The position numbers were made by a program, and so were the translations under genes. A stretch of 64,000 nt of DNA, from positions 62,001 through 126,000 of the forward strand of contig NZ_WQHP01000006.1 of the NCBI RefSeq assembly GCF_013035315.1, given 5' to 3'. Shown piece by piece: positions 46,887-55,075 of the stretch (its first letter is position 1; each line of letters begins with the position of its first letter). Below the pieces are notes generated by a model. It was not told the DNA's origin and searched no databases. It worked only from the letters and a program-made list of their open reading frames with translations. The stretch is from Ruegeria arenilitoris (GTDB taxonomy: Bacteria; Pseudomonadota; Alphaproteobacteria; Rhodobacterales; Rhodobacteraceae).

Positions 46887-47615
46887 GTGCCCGTTGACCT
46901 TGCTATCCTGATGGTGGCCATAGGCCTTGGTGCTATGCTGCAAGTCGGCGTCGGCATCGGGTTTAGCATCCTTGCGGGTCCGCCGATGATGGTACTGCTT
47001 GGGACTTCAACGGCTGTTCCAATTCTGCTGCTGTTGAATACCATCGTTTCAGCGGTCGCGACAGACCGGCAGGTGCTGAAGACCGACCGACAGACCATTC
47101 GCACGGCAATTATAGGATGCCTCGTCGGAGTGGTCGCGGGCCTTGTCGTTTACCCCTGGCTGAGCGAGGCGTTTGTCCTTGCCTTGACGGCCAGTCTGTT
47201 GCTGATCGGGCTAGTGACAACCTTGCTACCCTTGCGCCGCTCAATTGGAACAGCAGGGTTTTCGACCGTTTCCGGCTTATCCGGGCTGGCGACTGTTTGG
47301 GCCGCGACGCCCGGCCCGCTAATGGTTTTTGGCTTGATTGCAAAAGGTCGCCCAGCCAAAGAGGTTGCCAAGTTGGTTCAACCCATTGCGCTTGTGGCGT
47401 ACGGCGTCGCATTCCTGTTGCACAGCCTGTCCGACACACAGACGTTTGCCTATGGCCCGCAGCTATGGGGCTTTGTTGCGCTCACACTGATCGGCAGCCT
47501 GTTGGGTCGTGCAGTTGGTCCCCGTTTACCGCAGACCTTGGTCACAACTGCCATCCGCGTGGTTTCTCTGATAGCCTGCGGCGTTCTCTTTCATCGCGCA
47601 TTTGCGACTGCATAA
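46887..47615 (+). CDS. cuyZ: TSUP family (TauE/SafE) membrane exporter, CuyZ-like
   Basis: About 242 residues. No ATG fits well; GTG 46887 has a GGGGGAG site and begins just before the first helix, while the open frame extends back to 46806 inside the racemase gene. Seven to eight hydrophobic segments with the family blocks GVGIGFSILAGPPMMVLLG and VWAATPGPLMVFGL. It overlaps neither neighbour from GTG but ends only 16 bp before the CuyA-like gene. In Ruegeria pomeroyi, a DUF81 protein (CuyZ) next to cysteate sulfo-lyase is the proposed sulfite exporter, which fits here. Confidence 0.82.
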   Translation: MPVDLAILMVAIGLGAMLQVGVGIGFSILAGPPMMVLLGTSTAVPILLLLNTIVSAVATDRQVLKTDRQTIRTAIIGCLVGVVAGLVVYPWLSEAFVLALTASLLLIGLVTTLLPLRRSIGTAGFSTVSGLSGLATVWAATPGPLMVFGLIAKGRPAKEVAKLVQPIALVAYGVAFLLHSLSDTQTFAYGPQLWGFVALTLIGSLLGRAVGPRLPQTLVTTAIRVVSLIACGVLFHRAFATA

Positions 47616-47631
47616 ACTCGAAGGGCAGAGG

Positions 47632-48648
47632 ATGACACAAGACAATAAACTGGACGGATTTCCTCGAGCCCAATTCATGTCAGGTCCAACCCCATTAGAG
47701 CGGTTGGACAGATTGTCTTCGGAATTGGGCATCGACCTCTGGCTGAAACGCGATGACCTGACCGGGCTTGGGTTCGGTGGTAACAAAACGCGGCAGCTTG
47801 AGTTCTACTTTGGCGATGCTCTTCAACAAGGTGCTGATACCATACTGATCACCGGCGCAGTTCAGTCCAACTTTGTTCGATCTGCTGCAGCCGCTGCTGC
47901 CAAGTTGGGTATGCAATCAGTGCTGCAATTGGAGGAACGTGTGCCAGAAATGGGCCAGGAGTATTACAGCTCAGGGAACGTGATGCTGGCAAAGATTTTG
48001 GGCGCCGAACACATGAGTTATCCCGAAGGCGAGGACGAAGCCGGGGCTGACGCCGCATTGCACGCACGCGCCGACGAGCTAAAGGCTGAAGGGCGCACAC
48101 CTTATGTCATTCATCTGGGATTGAACCATCCACCCCTGGGGGCCTTGGGCTATGTTTTCGCCGGGCAGGAGTTGTACCAGCAGATGTCGGATTTCGATGC
48201 GGTCGTCGTTCCCTCAGGCAGCGGCGCAACGCATGGAGGCTTGTTGACCGGGCTAGCGCTGGCAGAGAATAGCTCTTCGGTGTACGGCGTCTGTGTGCGC
48301 CGGGATTGCGAAAAGCAAAAGGCCCGAATGCGTACTGTCCTGCAGAAAGTGGCGGATTTGCTGGGCATCGACGCAGCACCTTTGCGGGACAGGATCAACG
48401 TTCTGGATGACGCGCTCGCCCCCGGTTACGGCAAGGTAAGTGGAATGACCCGAGCGGCCTTGGAAAAGATGGCGCGCACCGAAGGAATATTCCTTGATCC
48501 CGTATATACCGCGAAAACCTTCGCAGGGTTGTTGCATCTGGTGAGTACAGGAGAAATTCAACCCGGTCAGAAAGTTGTGATGCTTCACACGGGTGGGTTG
48601 CCTGCACTCTTTGGCTACCAAAACGAGTTGGTCGACGACCTAACATAA
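47632..48648 (+). CDS. cuyA: PLP-dependent lyase, L-cysteate sulfo-lyase / D-cysteine desulfhydrase family
   Basis: 338 residues from ATG 47632 with a GAGG site. The fold type II PLP family is shown by LWLKRDDLTGLGFGGNKTRQ, with Lys52 as PLP lysine, GAVQSNFVRSAAAAAAKLG, the phosphate-binding PSGSGATHGG, and HTGGLPALFGY at the end. The family includes ACC deaminase, D-cysteine desulfhydrase and CuyA, which splits L-cysteate to pyruvate, ammonium and sulfite. The upstream TSUP exporter matches the cuyZA arrangement, so CuyA is favoured. Sequence motifs alone do not separate it from D-cysteine desulfhydrase. Confidence 0.82.
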   Translation: MTQDNKLDGFPRAQFMSGPTPLERLDRLSSELGIDLWLKRDDLTGLGFGGNKTRQLEFYFGDALQQGADTILITGAVQSNFVRSAAAAAAKLGMQSVLQLEERVPEMGQEYYSSGNVMLAKILGAEHMSYPEGEDEAGADAALHARADELKAEGRTPYVIHLGLNHPPLGALGYVFAGQELYQQMSDFDAVVVPSGSGATHGGLLTGLALAENSSSVYGVCVRRDCEKQKARMRTVLQKVADLLGIDAAPLRDRINVLDDALAPGYGKVSGMTRAALEKMARTEGIFLDPVYTAKTFAGLLHLVSTGEIQPGQKVVMLHTGGLPALFGYQNELVDDLT

Positions 48649-48685
48649 ACCCACCCAACAATTCACTAAATGGGATGACAAAATC

Positions 48686-49027
48686 ATGACCATCACCCGG
48701 ATCGAAACCGGCCAGCGTATGAGCCGAATCGTCAAGCACAACGGTGTTGCCTACCTATGCGGCCAGACATCGGACGCGCCTACCGTAACTGAACAAACAC
48801 AGGACATCCTCGCAAAAGTTGAAGACCTTTTGGCCAAAGCCGGCAGCGACAAAACACGCATTTTGAAATGCGAAATCTGGCTGGCCGACATGGCCGACTT
48901 TGCCGAAATGAATGCCGTTTGGGACGCCTGGTTGCCCGAAGGCCACGCTCCAGCCCGCGCCTGCGGTGAGTCCAAGCTTGCTCGCAGTGTATTGAAAGTC
49001 GAAATGATTGTGACAGCCGCCTGTTAA
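48686..49027 (+). CDS. RidA family enamine/imine deaminase
   Basis: 113 residues, RidA/YjgF family: GVAYLCGQTSDAP, KCEIWLADMADFAEMNAVWD and PARACGESKLA, the last holding the arginine that contacts the substrate carboxylate. RidA hydrolyses 2-aminoacrylate and other enamines. 2-Aminoacrylate is the expected first product of the upstream PLP lyase, and imino acids are the product of the DadA-like enzyme, so its presence as last gene of this cluster makes chemical sense. Confidence 0.9.
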   Translation: MTITRIETGQRMSRIVKHNGVAYLCGQTSDAPTVTEQTQDILAKVEDLLAKAGSDKTRILKCEIWLADMADFAEMNAVWDAWLPEGHAPARACGESKLARSVLKVEMIVTAAC

Positions 49028-49044
49028 CTGCGACTGGCGTCGCT

Positions 49045-49644
49045 TCAATCGCCACACCCGCCGCCATCTCCTGAGCCACAATCACCGGCATCGTCGTCGG
49101 CGAAGGGATCGTTGCATTCAAAAATCAGTGTCAGCTCACCCTTCGTGGACAGGCTATTGAGTGTGATCGCAAAAACGAAGAGCGGTACGCTCAACCAGAG
49201 CATTCCAAACAATAGATCACCACTCTGGGCGATGGCGGTGGCGCCGACGCAAATGAACACCGACAAGAAGACCAGTAATATGAAAGTTCCAACTCTGTCT
49301 TTTTGCTTCCAAATTCCTTTTGGAGGCGTTCCAAACAGGTCCCGGTACGCTTTGACGGTGGCTTTGTAGTCATCCAGATGCTGAGGACCTTGGCTGCCAG
49401 GGTTGTGGTGAACCGGTTTGCCCAGCTTTTTACAGAAGACGTCCCAATAGTCGCGACTGTGCTGCAAGTGTAAATGCCAAACCAAGTCGACCGCCTTTGA
49501 GGGGACGTTGCGCTCTGGTCTAGTAGCGCAAAGGTACATGAATTTTATAAATTCGGCGATTGCCACTGTTGCAGTGTCGTGAGAGATGCGGTTTTCGACC
49601 ATTAGTTGCTTGATGAATGGCGTGCCTGCAGCATCATCAGGCAT
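49045..49644 (-). CDS. Membrane protein with glycine-rich-protein-type domain
   Basis: 199 residues. The N-terminal cytoplasmic part has a conserved block VDLVWHLHLQHSRDYWDVFC and KPVHHNPG, as in glycine-rich-domain proteins of bacteria. Two membrane helices follow (about 118-139 and 144-163), and the C-terminus is short, acidic and Gly/Cys rich (DDDAGDCGSGDGGGCGD). It converges on the RidA gene, with 17 bp between. Function unknown. Confidence 0.75.
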   Translation of the reverse strand: MPDDAAGTPFIKQLMVENRISHDTATVAIAEFIKFMYLCATRPERNVPSKAVDLVWHLHLQHSRDYWDVFCKKLGKPVHHNPGSQGPQHLDDYKATVKAYRDLFGTPPKGIWKQKDRVGTFILLVFLSVFICVGATAIAQSGDLLFGMLWLSVPLFVFAITLNSLSTKGELTLIFECNDPFADDDAGDCGSGDGGGCGD

Positions 49645-49770
49645 TTTGTGTGTCTTGATCAGCTCCCATAGCTGAGTATTGAGAGAGGTCGTCGGAGCCT
49701 CCTATGTTTTTTCTCGTTTGTACTTTTTGGCTAGCTGATAAATATGACAGGTTTGTGACAGGTGCCGAAA

Positions 49771-49790
49771 CCTGCATTTGTTCATGCAGG
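49771..49790. other. Hairpin between the membrane protein gene and the ROK gene
   Basis: CCTGCAT-TTGTTC-ATGCAGG forms a 7-bp stem with a 6-base loop, in the 217-bp gap upstream of the membrane protein gene and downstream of the ROK gene. No T-run of note. It could be a weak terminator for the ROK transcript. Confidence 0.35.
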
Positions 49791-49861
49791 ACAGAGTCCA
49801 AGCCGGTGAAAGCCAAAGGAACAGAGGGACGGGGGCACTGGGATTTCAATCGGCCCTGCCT

Positions 49862-51073
49862 CTACATCCCGGAAAGCCCAGCATTGGTGTTCAAAAGAAA
49901 CTGGCGGAAGATTGGGCTGCTGGCCGCCCCAATGCCACGGGCGTTTTCCCCTACCGCTGCGGCCTCTACAACCGGAGGAATCAGCCCGCGCTTGTCTTGG
50001 TTGGCAAGGTATCGACGAACCCGTGAAACCAGCTCTTCGCGGACCTTCGGTGGAAAAGCACCATCAATGAAAATCGCCTCGAAGTCGATGACAGCACAAA
50101 TCGAAAGCGCAGCCTTGGCCAATTCCTGCGCTGTGGTGCCGATCCAAGGCTCAACGTAGCGTGAGATGTTGTCCCAATTCTGAGGTTTCTTCCAAAGTAT
50201 TTCCGGATCGACACCCGCTTCGATCAGCCGGTCCTCAAGCAAAAACAGCGAGGCTGTGTCGATCAATTGTTGGCTTTCACCCAAAGGACCCGTTGTCCGC
50301 ATTGCGCCTAACGCGCCTGCATTGCCTTGATTGCCTTCAAACACGGTGCCGTTCAAAGCGACACCACCGCCGATCATCGAGCCGATGAAAAAATAGAAGT
50401 AATCCCGATACTCAGCCCCGCGGCCATATAGGTGCTCCGCATGACAGGCTGCCGTTGCGTCGTTAACCACAAAAACCGGCAAGTCGCTGAACTTGGCGAC
50501 CTCGGAGAAGAAATTCACGTTTTTCCATGACCTGAATTTCCTGGCGGCGAGCCCGGACAGATCATGCCATTTCCAAAGCTCGAACGGGGTGCCGATCCCG
50601 ATACCGCATACGCGGTCGCGAAGACGTTGAGGTTCGCGAGAGAGAAGTGTTTGCAGGCCAGACTCCAGAAACCCGAAAATGACCTCTGGCAACGGATAGT
50701 CGTATGTCGTGGACAGCTGGTGGCGCGGGTTGCCCTTAAAGTCGATCAAAAGCAGATCGGCGCTGCGCCGCCCGATCTTCATCCCAACTGAAAGGATGCC
50801 TTCCGGATTGAGCTCCATAGGGACTGAGGGCTTACCTACTTTTCCGCGCAAAGGGGTTCCGCGTTTGAGAATCTCGTCCTTTTCCAGCTTGCGAAGAATA
50901 ATTGAGACCGTCTGAGGAGACAGGCCCGTTAGTCGCGCGACATCTGCACCCGCGGCAGGGCCATGCCTTTGTAAAACCGTCAAAATCAAACGTTCGTTGT
51001 GATCGCGAACCCCGCTTTGACTTACCCCGCCAGTCAGTGTTTTTAGCGCTTCTCTTTCCATAAGCCTGAACAT
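49862..51073 (-). CDS. frcR: ROK-family transcriptional regulator (FrcR-like)
   Basis: 403 residues: an N-terminal winged helix (VARLTGLSPQTVSIILRKLEKDEIL) and a ROK domain (VFVVNDATAACHAEHLYGRG, IGGGVALNG). The ROK zinc motif CxCGxxGC is missing (its place reads GAMRTTGPLGES), so zinc binding is unlikely. ATG 51061 is an alternative start. It is divergent from a fructose-type ABC transporter, the arrangement of frcR-frcBCAK in Sinorhizobium. A perfect 21-bp dyad lies in the spacer. Confidence 0.87.
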   Translation of the reverse strand: MFRLMEREALKTLTGGVSQSGVRDHNERLILTVLQRHGPAAGADVARLTGLSPQTVSIILRKLEKDEILKRGTPLRGKVGKPSVPMELNPEGILSVGMKIGRRSADLLLIDFKGNPRHQLSTTYDYPLPEVIFGFLESGLQTLLSREPQRLRDRVCGIGIGTPFELWKWHDLSGLAARKFRSWKNVNFFSEVAKFSDLPVFVVNDATAACHAEHLYGRGAEYRDYFYFFIGSMIGGGVALNGTVFEGNQGNAGALGAMRTTGPLGESQQLIDTASLFLLEDRLIEAGVDPEILWKKPQNWDNISRYVEPWIGTTAQELAKAALSICAVIDFEAIFIDGAFPPKVREELVSRVRRYLANQDKRGLIPPVVEAAAVGENARGIGAASSPIFRQFLLNTNAGLSGM

Positions 51074-51113
51074 AAACCCCTTGTTTTCTTATGAAAAGAT
51101 GCCGAAACAAATT

Positions 51114-51134
51114 AATAAATAAACTTTATTTATT
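51114..51134. promoter_or_regulatory. Predicted ROK operator in frcR-frcB spacer
   Basis: AATAAATAAA, one C, TTTATTTATT: a perfect 10-bp inverted repeat. The AT-rich form resembles NagC/Mlc-type ROK operators. It overlaps the region just upstream of a TTGACA sequence (51137-51142) that could be the -35 box of frcB. Confidence 0.65.
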
Positions 51135-51248
51135 TATTGACACGAAGGCTAGAATCGCGGTTTGCTTGAACGCAACCTGCATTGGAGGATGGAGGTGGGT
51201 CTCGCAGTCATGCCACGCGGGACAACAACAACTTTCTGGGAGGACAAC

Positions 51249-52268
51249 ATGAGAAATCTACTCAAGCTTGCCGCATCAGCGACTGTACTCACACTCGCTG
51301 CTGCATCTGCTCAAGCGGCCGGGGAGACGGTTTGCCTGATCACAAAGACAGACACCAATCCATTCTTTGTTAAGATGAAAGAAGGCGCCACAGCCAAAGC
51401 TGAAGAGCTTGGCATGACACTAAAGGCCTTCGCGGGTAAGATCGACGGCGACCACGAAACCCAGGTTCAGGCCATCGAAACCTGTATCCTTGATGGGGCA
51501 AAGGGAATTCTGCTAACGGCGTCTGACACCAGTTCTATTGTCCCTGCAGTTCAGCAGGCGCGGGACGCCGGCCTGCTGGTAATTGCCTTGGACACACCGC
51601 TAAGCCCGATTGACTCCGCCGACGCAACCTTTGCCACAGATAACTACAAGGCAGGCCTGTTGATTGGCCAATGGGCAAAGGCAAAAATGGGTGACGCGGC
51701 AGCGGACGCCAAAATCGCGACGCTTGACCTGAACGTCAGTCAGCCAACAGTAGACGTTCTACGTAATCAGGGCTTCCTCGACGGTTTCGGAGTGGACCTA
51801 GCGGATCCAAATGTTATCGGCGATGAGACCGATGCCCGACTGGTTGGCAGTGACGTGACCGACGGCAACGAAGAAGGCGGGCGCCGCGCCATGGAGAACC
51901 TTCTGGCAAAAGACTCGACGATCAATGTGGTTCACACAATCAACGAGCCGGCAGCAGCAGGTGCGTATGAAGCCTTGAAATCGATTGGGCGCGAAAACGA
52001 TGTGCTGATCGTCTCGGTCGATGGCGGCTGCCCCGGCGTGCAAAATGTACAGGCCGGTGTAATAGGGGCGACAAGCCAGCAATACCCACTGTTGATGGCC
52101 TCGCTTGGTGTTGAGGCTGTAAAGAAATGGGCCGAAGAGGGCGTTAAGCCTGAAAATACACCAGGCAAAGACTTCTACGATACCGGTGTAGCGCTCATCA
52201 CGGACCAGCCTGTTGATGGGGTGGAATCAATTTCAGTCGCCGAAGGCTTGGAACTCTGCTGGGGCTAA
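51249..52268 (+). CDS. frcB: Fructose-type ABC transporter solute-binding protein
   Basis: 339 residues from ATG 51249 with GGGAGGA; signal peptide [23 protein letters not shown]. Family 4 (ribose/fructose-type) binding protein: [60 protein letters not shown]. The presence of a FrcK-like kinase gene in the operon indicates the FrcBCAK fructose system; ribose or other pentoses remain possible. Confidence 0.87.
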   Translation: MRNLLKLAASATVLTLAAASAQAAGETVCLITKTDTNPFFVKMKEGATAKAEELGMTLKAFAGKIDGDHETQVQAIETCILDGAKGILLTASDTSSIVPAVQQARDAGLLVIALDTPLSPIDSADATFATDNYKAGLLIGQWAKAKMGDAAADAKIATLDLNVSQPTVDVLRNQGFLDGFGVDLADPNVIGDETDARLVGSDVTDGNEEGGRRAMENLLAKDSTINVVHTINEPAAAGAYEALKSIGRENDVLIVSVDGGCPGVQNVQAGVIGATSQQYPLLMASLGVEAVKKWAEEGVKPENTPGKDFYDTGVALITDQPVDGVESISVAEGLELCWG

Positions 52269-52281
52269 CGCAGACTTAACG

Positions 52282-52307
52282 GATGAGGCGCGCACGCGCG
52301 CCCCATC
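52282..52307 (+). promoter_or_regulatory. Intercistronic stem-loop after frcB
   Basis: GATGAGGCGCG, loop CACG, CGCGCCCCATC: 11-bp stem with one mismatch, 13 bp after the frcB stop. Downstream bases cattcctttc contain only a weak T content. Confidence 0.75.
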
Positions 52308-52384
52308 ATTCCTTTCACCAGTAAACCGAAACTTCCTGTACTCTGATCTCGTGGGTGCAATGCCAGTCGCGAAAAGGGGGAGAT

Positions 52385-53455
52385 ATGTCTGAAGCAAATC
52401 AGGGCGCTCAGGGATTTGAAACCGCCGCAAATAAATCGGAAACCGTGGCGGAGTTCGAAGATCATCGGCGCGGCGTACTAGGGAAGTTACAGCACCTTCT
52501 CCACGTGAACCCGTCCTTTGTCCCGCTTATCGTGCTGGTCGGTGCAATCGTAATATTTGGCCTGCTTCTGGGCTCCAAATTCTTCTCACCCTTTGCAATG
52601 ACATTGATCCTTCAGCAGGTTCAGATTGTTGGGATTGTGGCCGCAGCGCAAAGCCTGGTCATACTGACCGCTGGTATCGATCTGAGCGTCGGTGCGATTA
52701 TGGTGTTTTCGTCCGTCATCATGGGGCAGTTTACATTCAGATACGGCATCCCAGTGCCCATTGCTGTGATGTGCGGACTTGCGATGGGAACCCTGATCGG
52801 GGCCATCAACGGTTGGCTGGTCAGCCGCGTCAAGCTACCCCCGTTCATCGTCACGCTCGGGATGTGGCAGATCGTTCTGGCGACTAACTTCCTCTATTCT
52901 GCGAACGAGACCATTCGCAGTCAGGACATAGAAGCAAACGCCCCTTTCCTTCAGTTCTTCGGGACTAAATTCGCGATCGGTGGTGCAACGTTTACCGTGG
53001 GCGTGATCTTTATGCTCGTCCTGATCGCCGTGCTGGCCTATGCGCTGAAACACACAGCTTGGGGACGGCATGTCTATGCCGTGGGTGACGACCCAGAGGC
53101 CGCTGAGCTGTCTGGTGTAAACGTCCATAGGACACTTATGTCCGTCTACATGTTGTCCGGCCTGATCTGCGCCTTTGCGGGGTGGGCGCTGATAGGACGC
53201 ATCGGATCGGTCTCGCCGACATCTGGCCAATTGGCAAACATTGAGAGCATTACTGCTGTTGTGATCGGCGGCATCTCTCTGTTCGGCGGTCGGGGGTCCA
53301 TTTTGGGATCGTTATTCGGAGCATTGATTGTCGGCGTATTTACCCTTGGCCTGAGACTGCTGGGCGCGGACGCTCAGTGGACCTTCCTTCTTATCGGGCT
53401 TCTCATCATCGCAGCGGTCGCAGTCGACCAGTGGATCAGAAAGGTATCGGGCTAA
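52385..53455 (+). CDS. frcC: Fructose-type ABC transporter permease
   Basis: 356 residues from ATG 52385 with GGGGGAG. Eight to ten hydrophobic segments with family blocks ILTAGIDLSVGAIMVFSSVI, TLGMWQIVLA, DDPEAAELSGVNV and GGISLFGGRGSILG. It overlaps the ATPase gene by one base (TAATG). Confidence 0.9.
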   Translation: MSEANQGAQGFETAANKSETVAEFEDHRRGVLGKLQHLLHVNPSFVPLIVLVGAIVIFGLLLGSKFFSPFAMTLILQQVQIVGIVAAAQSLVILTAGIDLSVGAIMVFSSVIMGQFTFRYGIPVPIAVMCGLAMGTLIGAINGWLVSRVKLPPFIVTLGMWQIVLATNFLYSANETIRSQDIEANAPFLQFFGTKFAIGGATFTVGVIFMLVLIAVLAYALKHTAWGRHVYAVGDDPEAAELSGVNVHRTLMSVYMLSGLICAFAGWALIGRIGSVSPTSGQLANIESITAVVIGGISLFGGRGSILGSLFGALIVGVFTLGLRLLGADAQWTFLLIGLLIIAAVAVDQWIRKVSG

Positions 53456-54237
53456 TGTCGGACACAACTCCAGTCGTCCAAGGCCGCGGGATCGTGAAGC
53501 GCTATGGCCACGTCACCGCCATCGACCATTCCGACTTTGAACTGCTACAGGGTGAGATTCTGGCGGTCATAGGGGACAACGGCGCGGGCAAGTCTTCGAT
53601 CGTCAAAGCAATCTGTGGCGCCACAATCCCAGATGAGGGCGAGATTCTAATCGAAGGGAAGAAGGTTAACTTCACCTCTCCGATCGACGCCCGGAACATG
53701 GGGATTGAGATCGTCTACCAGCAGCTCGCCATGTCGCCTGCACTGTCCATCGCAGACAACATGTTCATGGGGCGTGAGATCCGCAAACAAGGCTTTATGG
53801 GCAAGTACCTGCGTCAACTCGATCGGCCCGCAATGGAAAAGTTCGCGCGTGAAAAGCTAACTGAGCTTGGCTTGATGACCGTGCAGTCGATCAATCAGGC
53901 GGTGGAGACGTTGTCTGGCGGCCAACGTCAGGGCGTAGCCGTTGCGCGGGCAGCCGCCTTTGCAACCAAGTTCATCATCATGGACGAGCCGACAGCCGCT
54001 TTGGGGGTCAAGGAAAGCCGCAAGGTGCTAGAGCTTATTCAAGACGTTCGGGCGCGTGGCATTCCGATCATCCTAATAAGCCATAACATGCCGCATGTGT
54101 TTGAGGTCGCGGATCGCATCCATGTACACCGGCTCGGAAAACGGCTCTGCACGATCGACCCCAAGGACTATACGATGTCCGACGCTGTGGCCTTCATGAC
54201 CGGAGCAAAGGAACCTCCAAAAGAGGACGCCGCGTGA
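53455..54237 (+). CDS. frcA: Fructose-type ABC transporter ATP-binding protein
   Basis: 260 residues: a single ABC domain rather than the tandem domain of RbsA/XylG. Walker A GDNGAGKSS, signature LSGGQRQGVAVARA, Walker B IIMDEPTAALG, switch ISHN. Single-domain ATPase is the known FrcA form. Coupled to FrcC and to the kinase gene on either side. Confidence 0.9.
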   Translation: MSDTTPVVQGRGIVKRYGHVTAIDHSDFELLQGEILAVIGDNGAGKSSIVKAICGATIPDEGEILIEGKKVNFTSPIDARNMGIEIVYQQLAMSPALSIADNMFMGREIRKQGFMGKYLRQLDRPAMEKFAREKLTELGLMTVQSINQAVETLSGGQRQGVAVARAAAFATKFIIMDEPTAALGVKESRKVLELIQDVRARGIPIILISHNMPHVFEVADRIHVHRLGKRLCTIDPKDYTMSDAVAFMTGAKEPPKEDAA

Positions 54238-54905
54238 TCGAGCAGGACGTCATACGCGTTTGCGATCTGATTTCCTCCCGAAGACAGGTTGGGGCCCGCG
54301 CGATAATGGCCATCGCTGGCCCCCCTGCGTCCGGCAAATCGACTCTGGCAAAAGCCGTTGTGCAATCGCTAAACGCAAATCAGAGTTCGGTTGTTCCGTT
54401 GGCGACGCTGGTTCCGATGGACGGCTACCATTTGGACAATCGCGTGCTCGAAGCGCGAGGGTTGTTGGCAAGAAAAGGCGCGCCAGGGACATTCGATGGC
54501 GTTGGGTTTTGCAAAGCAATCAAAGCGCTGCGGTCTGCACAACATGAGGCCTTTCACCCCAAGTTCGACCGTCAGTTGGACTTGGCAATTGCAAACGCCA
54601 TTCCTGTTCACCCAGAAACTCCAACCGTCGTCGTCGAGGGAAACTATCTTCTTATGGATTGTGACCCCTGGAGATCGTTGGCGGATGTCTACACTGCAAC
54701 GGTTTTTGTCAGCCCCACTTTGGAGGAGCTTGAAAGTAGGCTGCAACAGCGTTGGATCGCCCATGGATTTGACCCAAAAGCCGCGCTGCATCGTGCAAAG
54801 ACGAACGATCTGCCCAATGCAGAACTCGTCATCAATGGAAGTAGGAAAGCCGACCTGACTTTGAAACAGAATTACACCGAATTTGGGATGCGTTACGCGT
54901 TCTGA
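54234..54905 (+). CDS. frcK: FrcK-like P-loop kinase
   Basis: 223 residues starting with GTG that overlaps the frcA stop. P-loop GPPASGKST (29-37), then VPMDGYHLDNRVLEARGLLARKGAPGTFD, which matches the uridine-kinase/pantothenate-kinase-like family that includes FrcK of fructose ABC operons. It may phosphorylate fructose on or after entry, but this has not been shown from sequence alone. Confidence 0.85.
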   Translation: MIEQDVIRVCDLISSRRQVGARAIMAIAGPPASGKSTLAKAVVQSLNANQSSVVPLATLVPMDGYHLDNRVLEARGLLARKGAPGTFDGVGFCKAIKALRSAQHEAFHPKFDRQLDLAIANAIPVHPETPTVVVEGNYLLMDCDPWRSLADVYTATVFVSPTLEELESRLQQRWIAHGFDPKAALHRAKTNDLPNAELVINGSRKADLTLKQNYTEFGMRYAF

Positions 54906-55033
54906 ATCTGTGCAGTAGATTCAGCGGTTCCATTATGATGTCTCTGGGCCAGCCAGCTCACAAGCCTCTGAACGGTCTACGCTGGCGATTGCAGGTCCGT
55001 TCGATGATGGAGCCTTGACAAAATCTCGACTTC

Positions 55034-55060
55034 AAATAATTTTAACGACTAAAATATTTA
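55034..55060. promoter_or_regulatory. Predicted XylR (ROK) operator upstream of xylB
   Basis: AAATAATTTTA, ACGAC, TAAAATATTTA: 27-bp imperfect inverted repeat ending 15 bp before the xylB start. The xylR/xylF spacer holds an element of the same architecture and nearly the same centre (CCGAC). Binding here would block transcription or initiation of xylB. Confidence 0.65.
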
Positions 55061-55075
55061 GGTTGGTGGCGCTGT

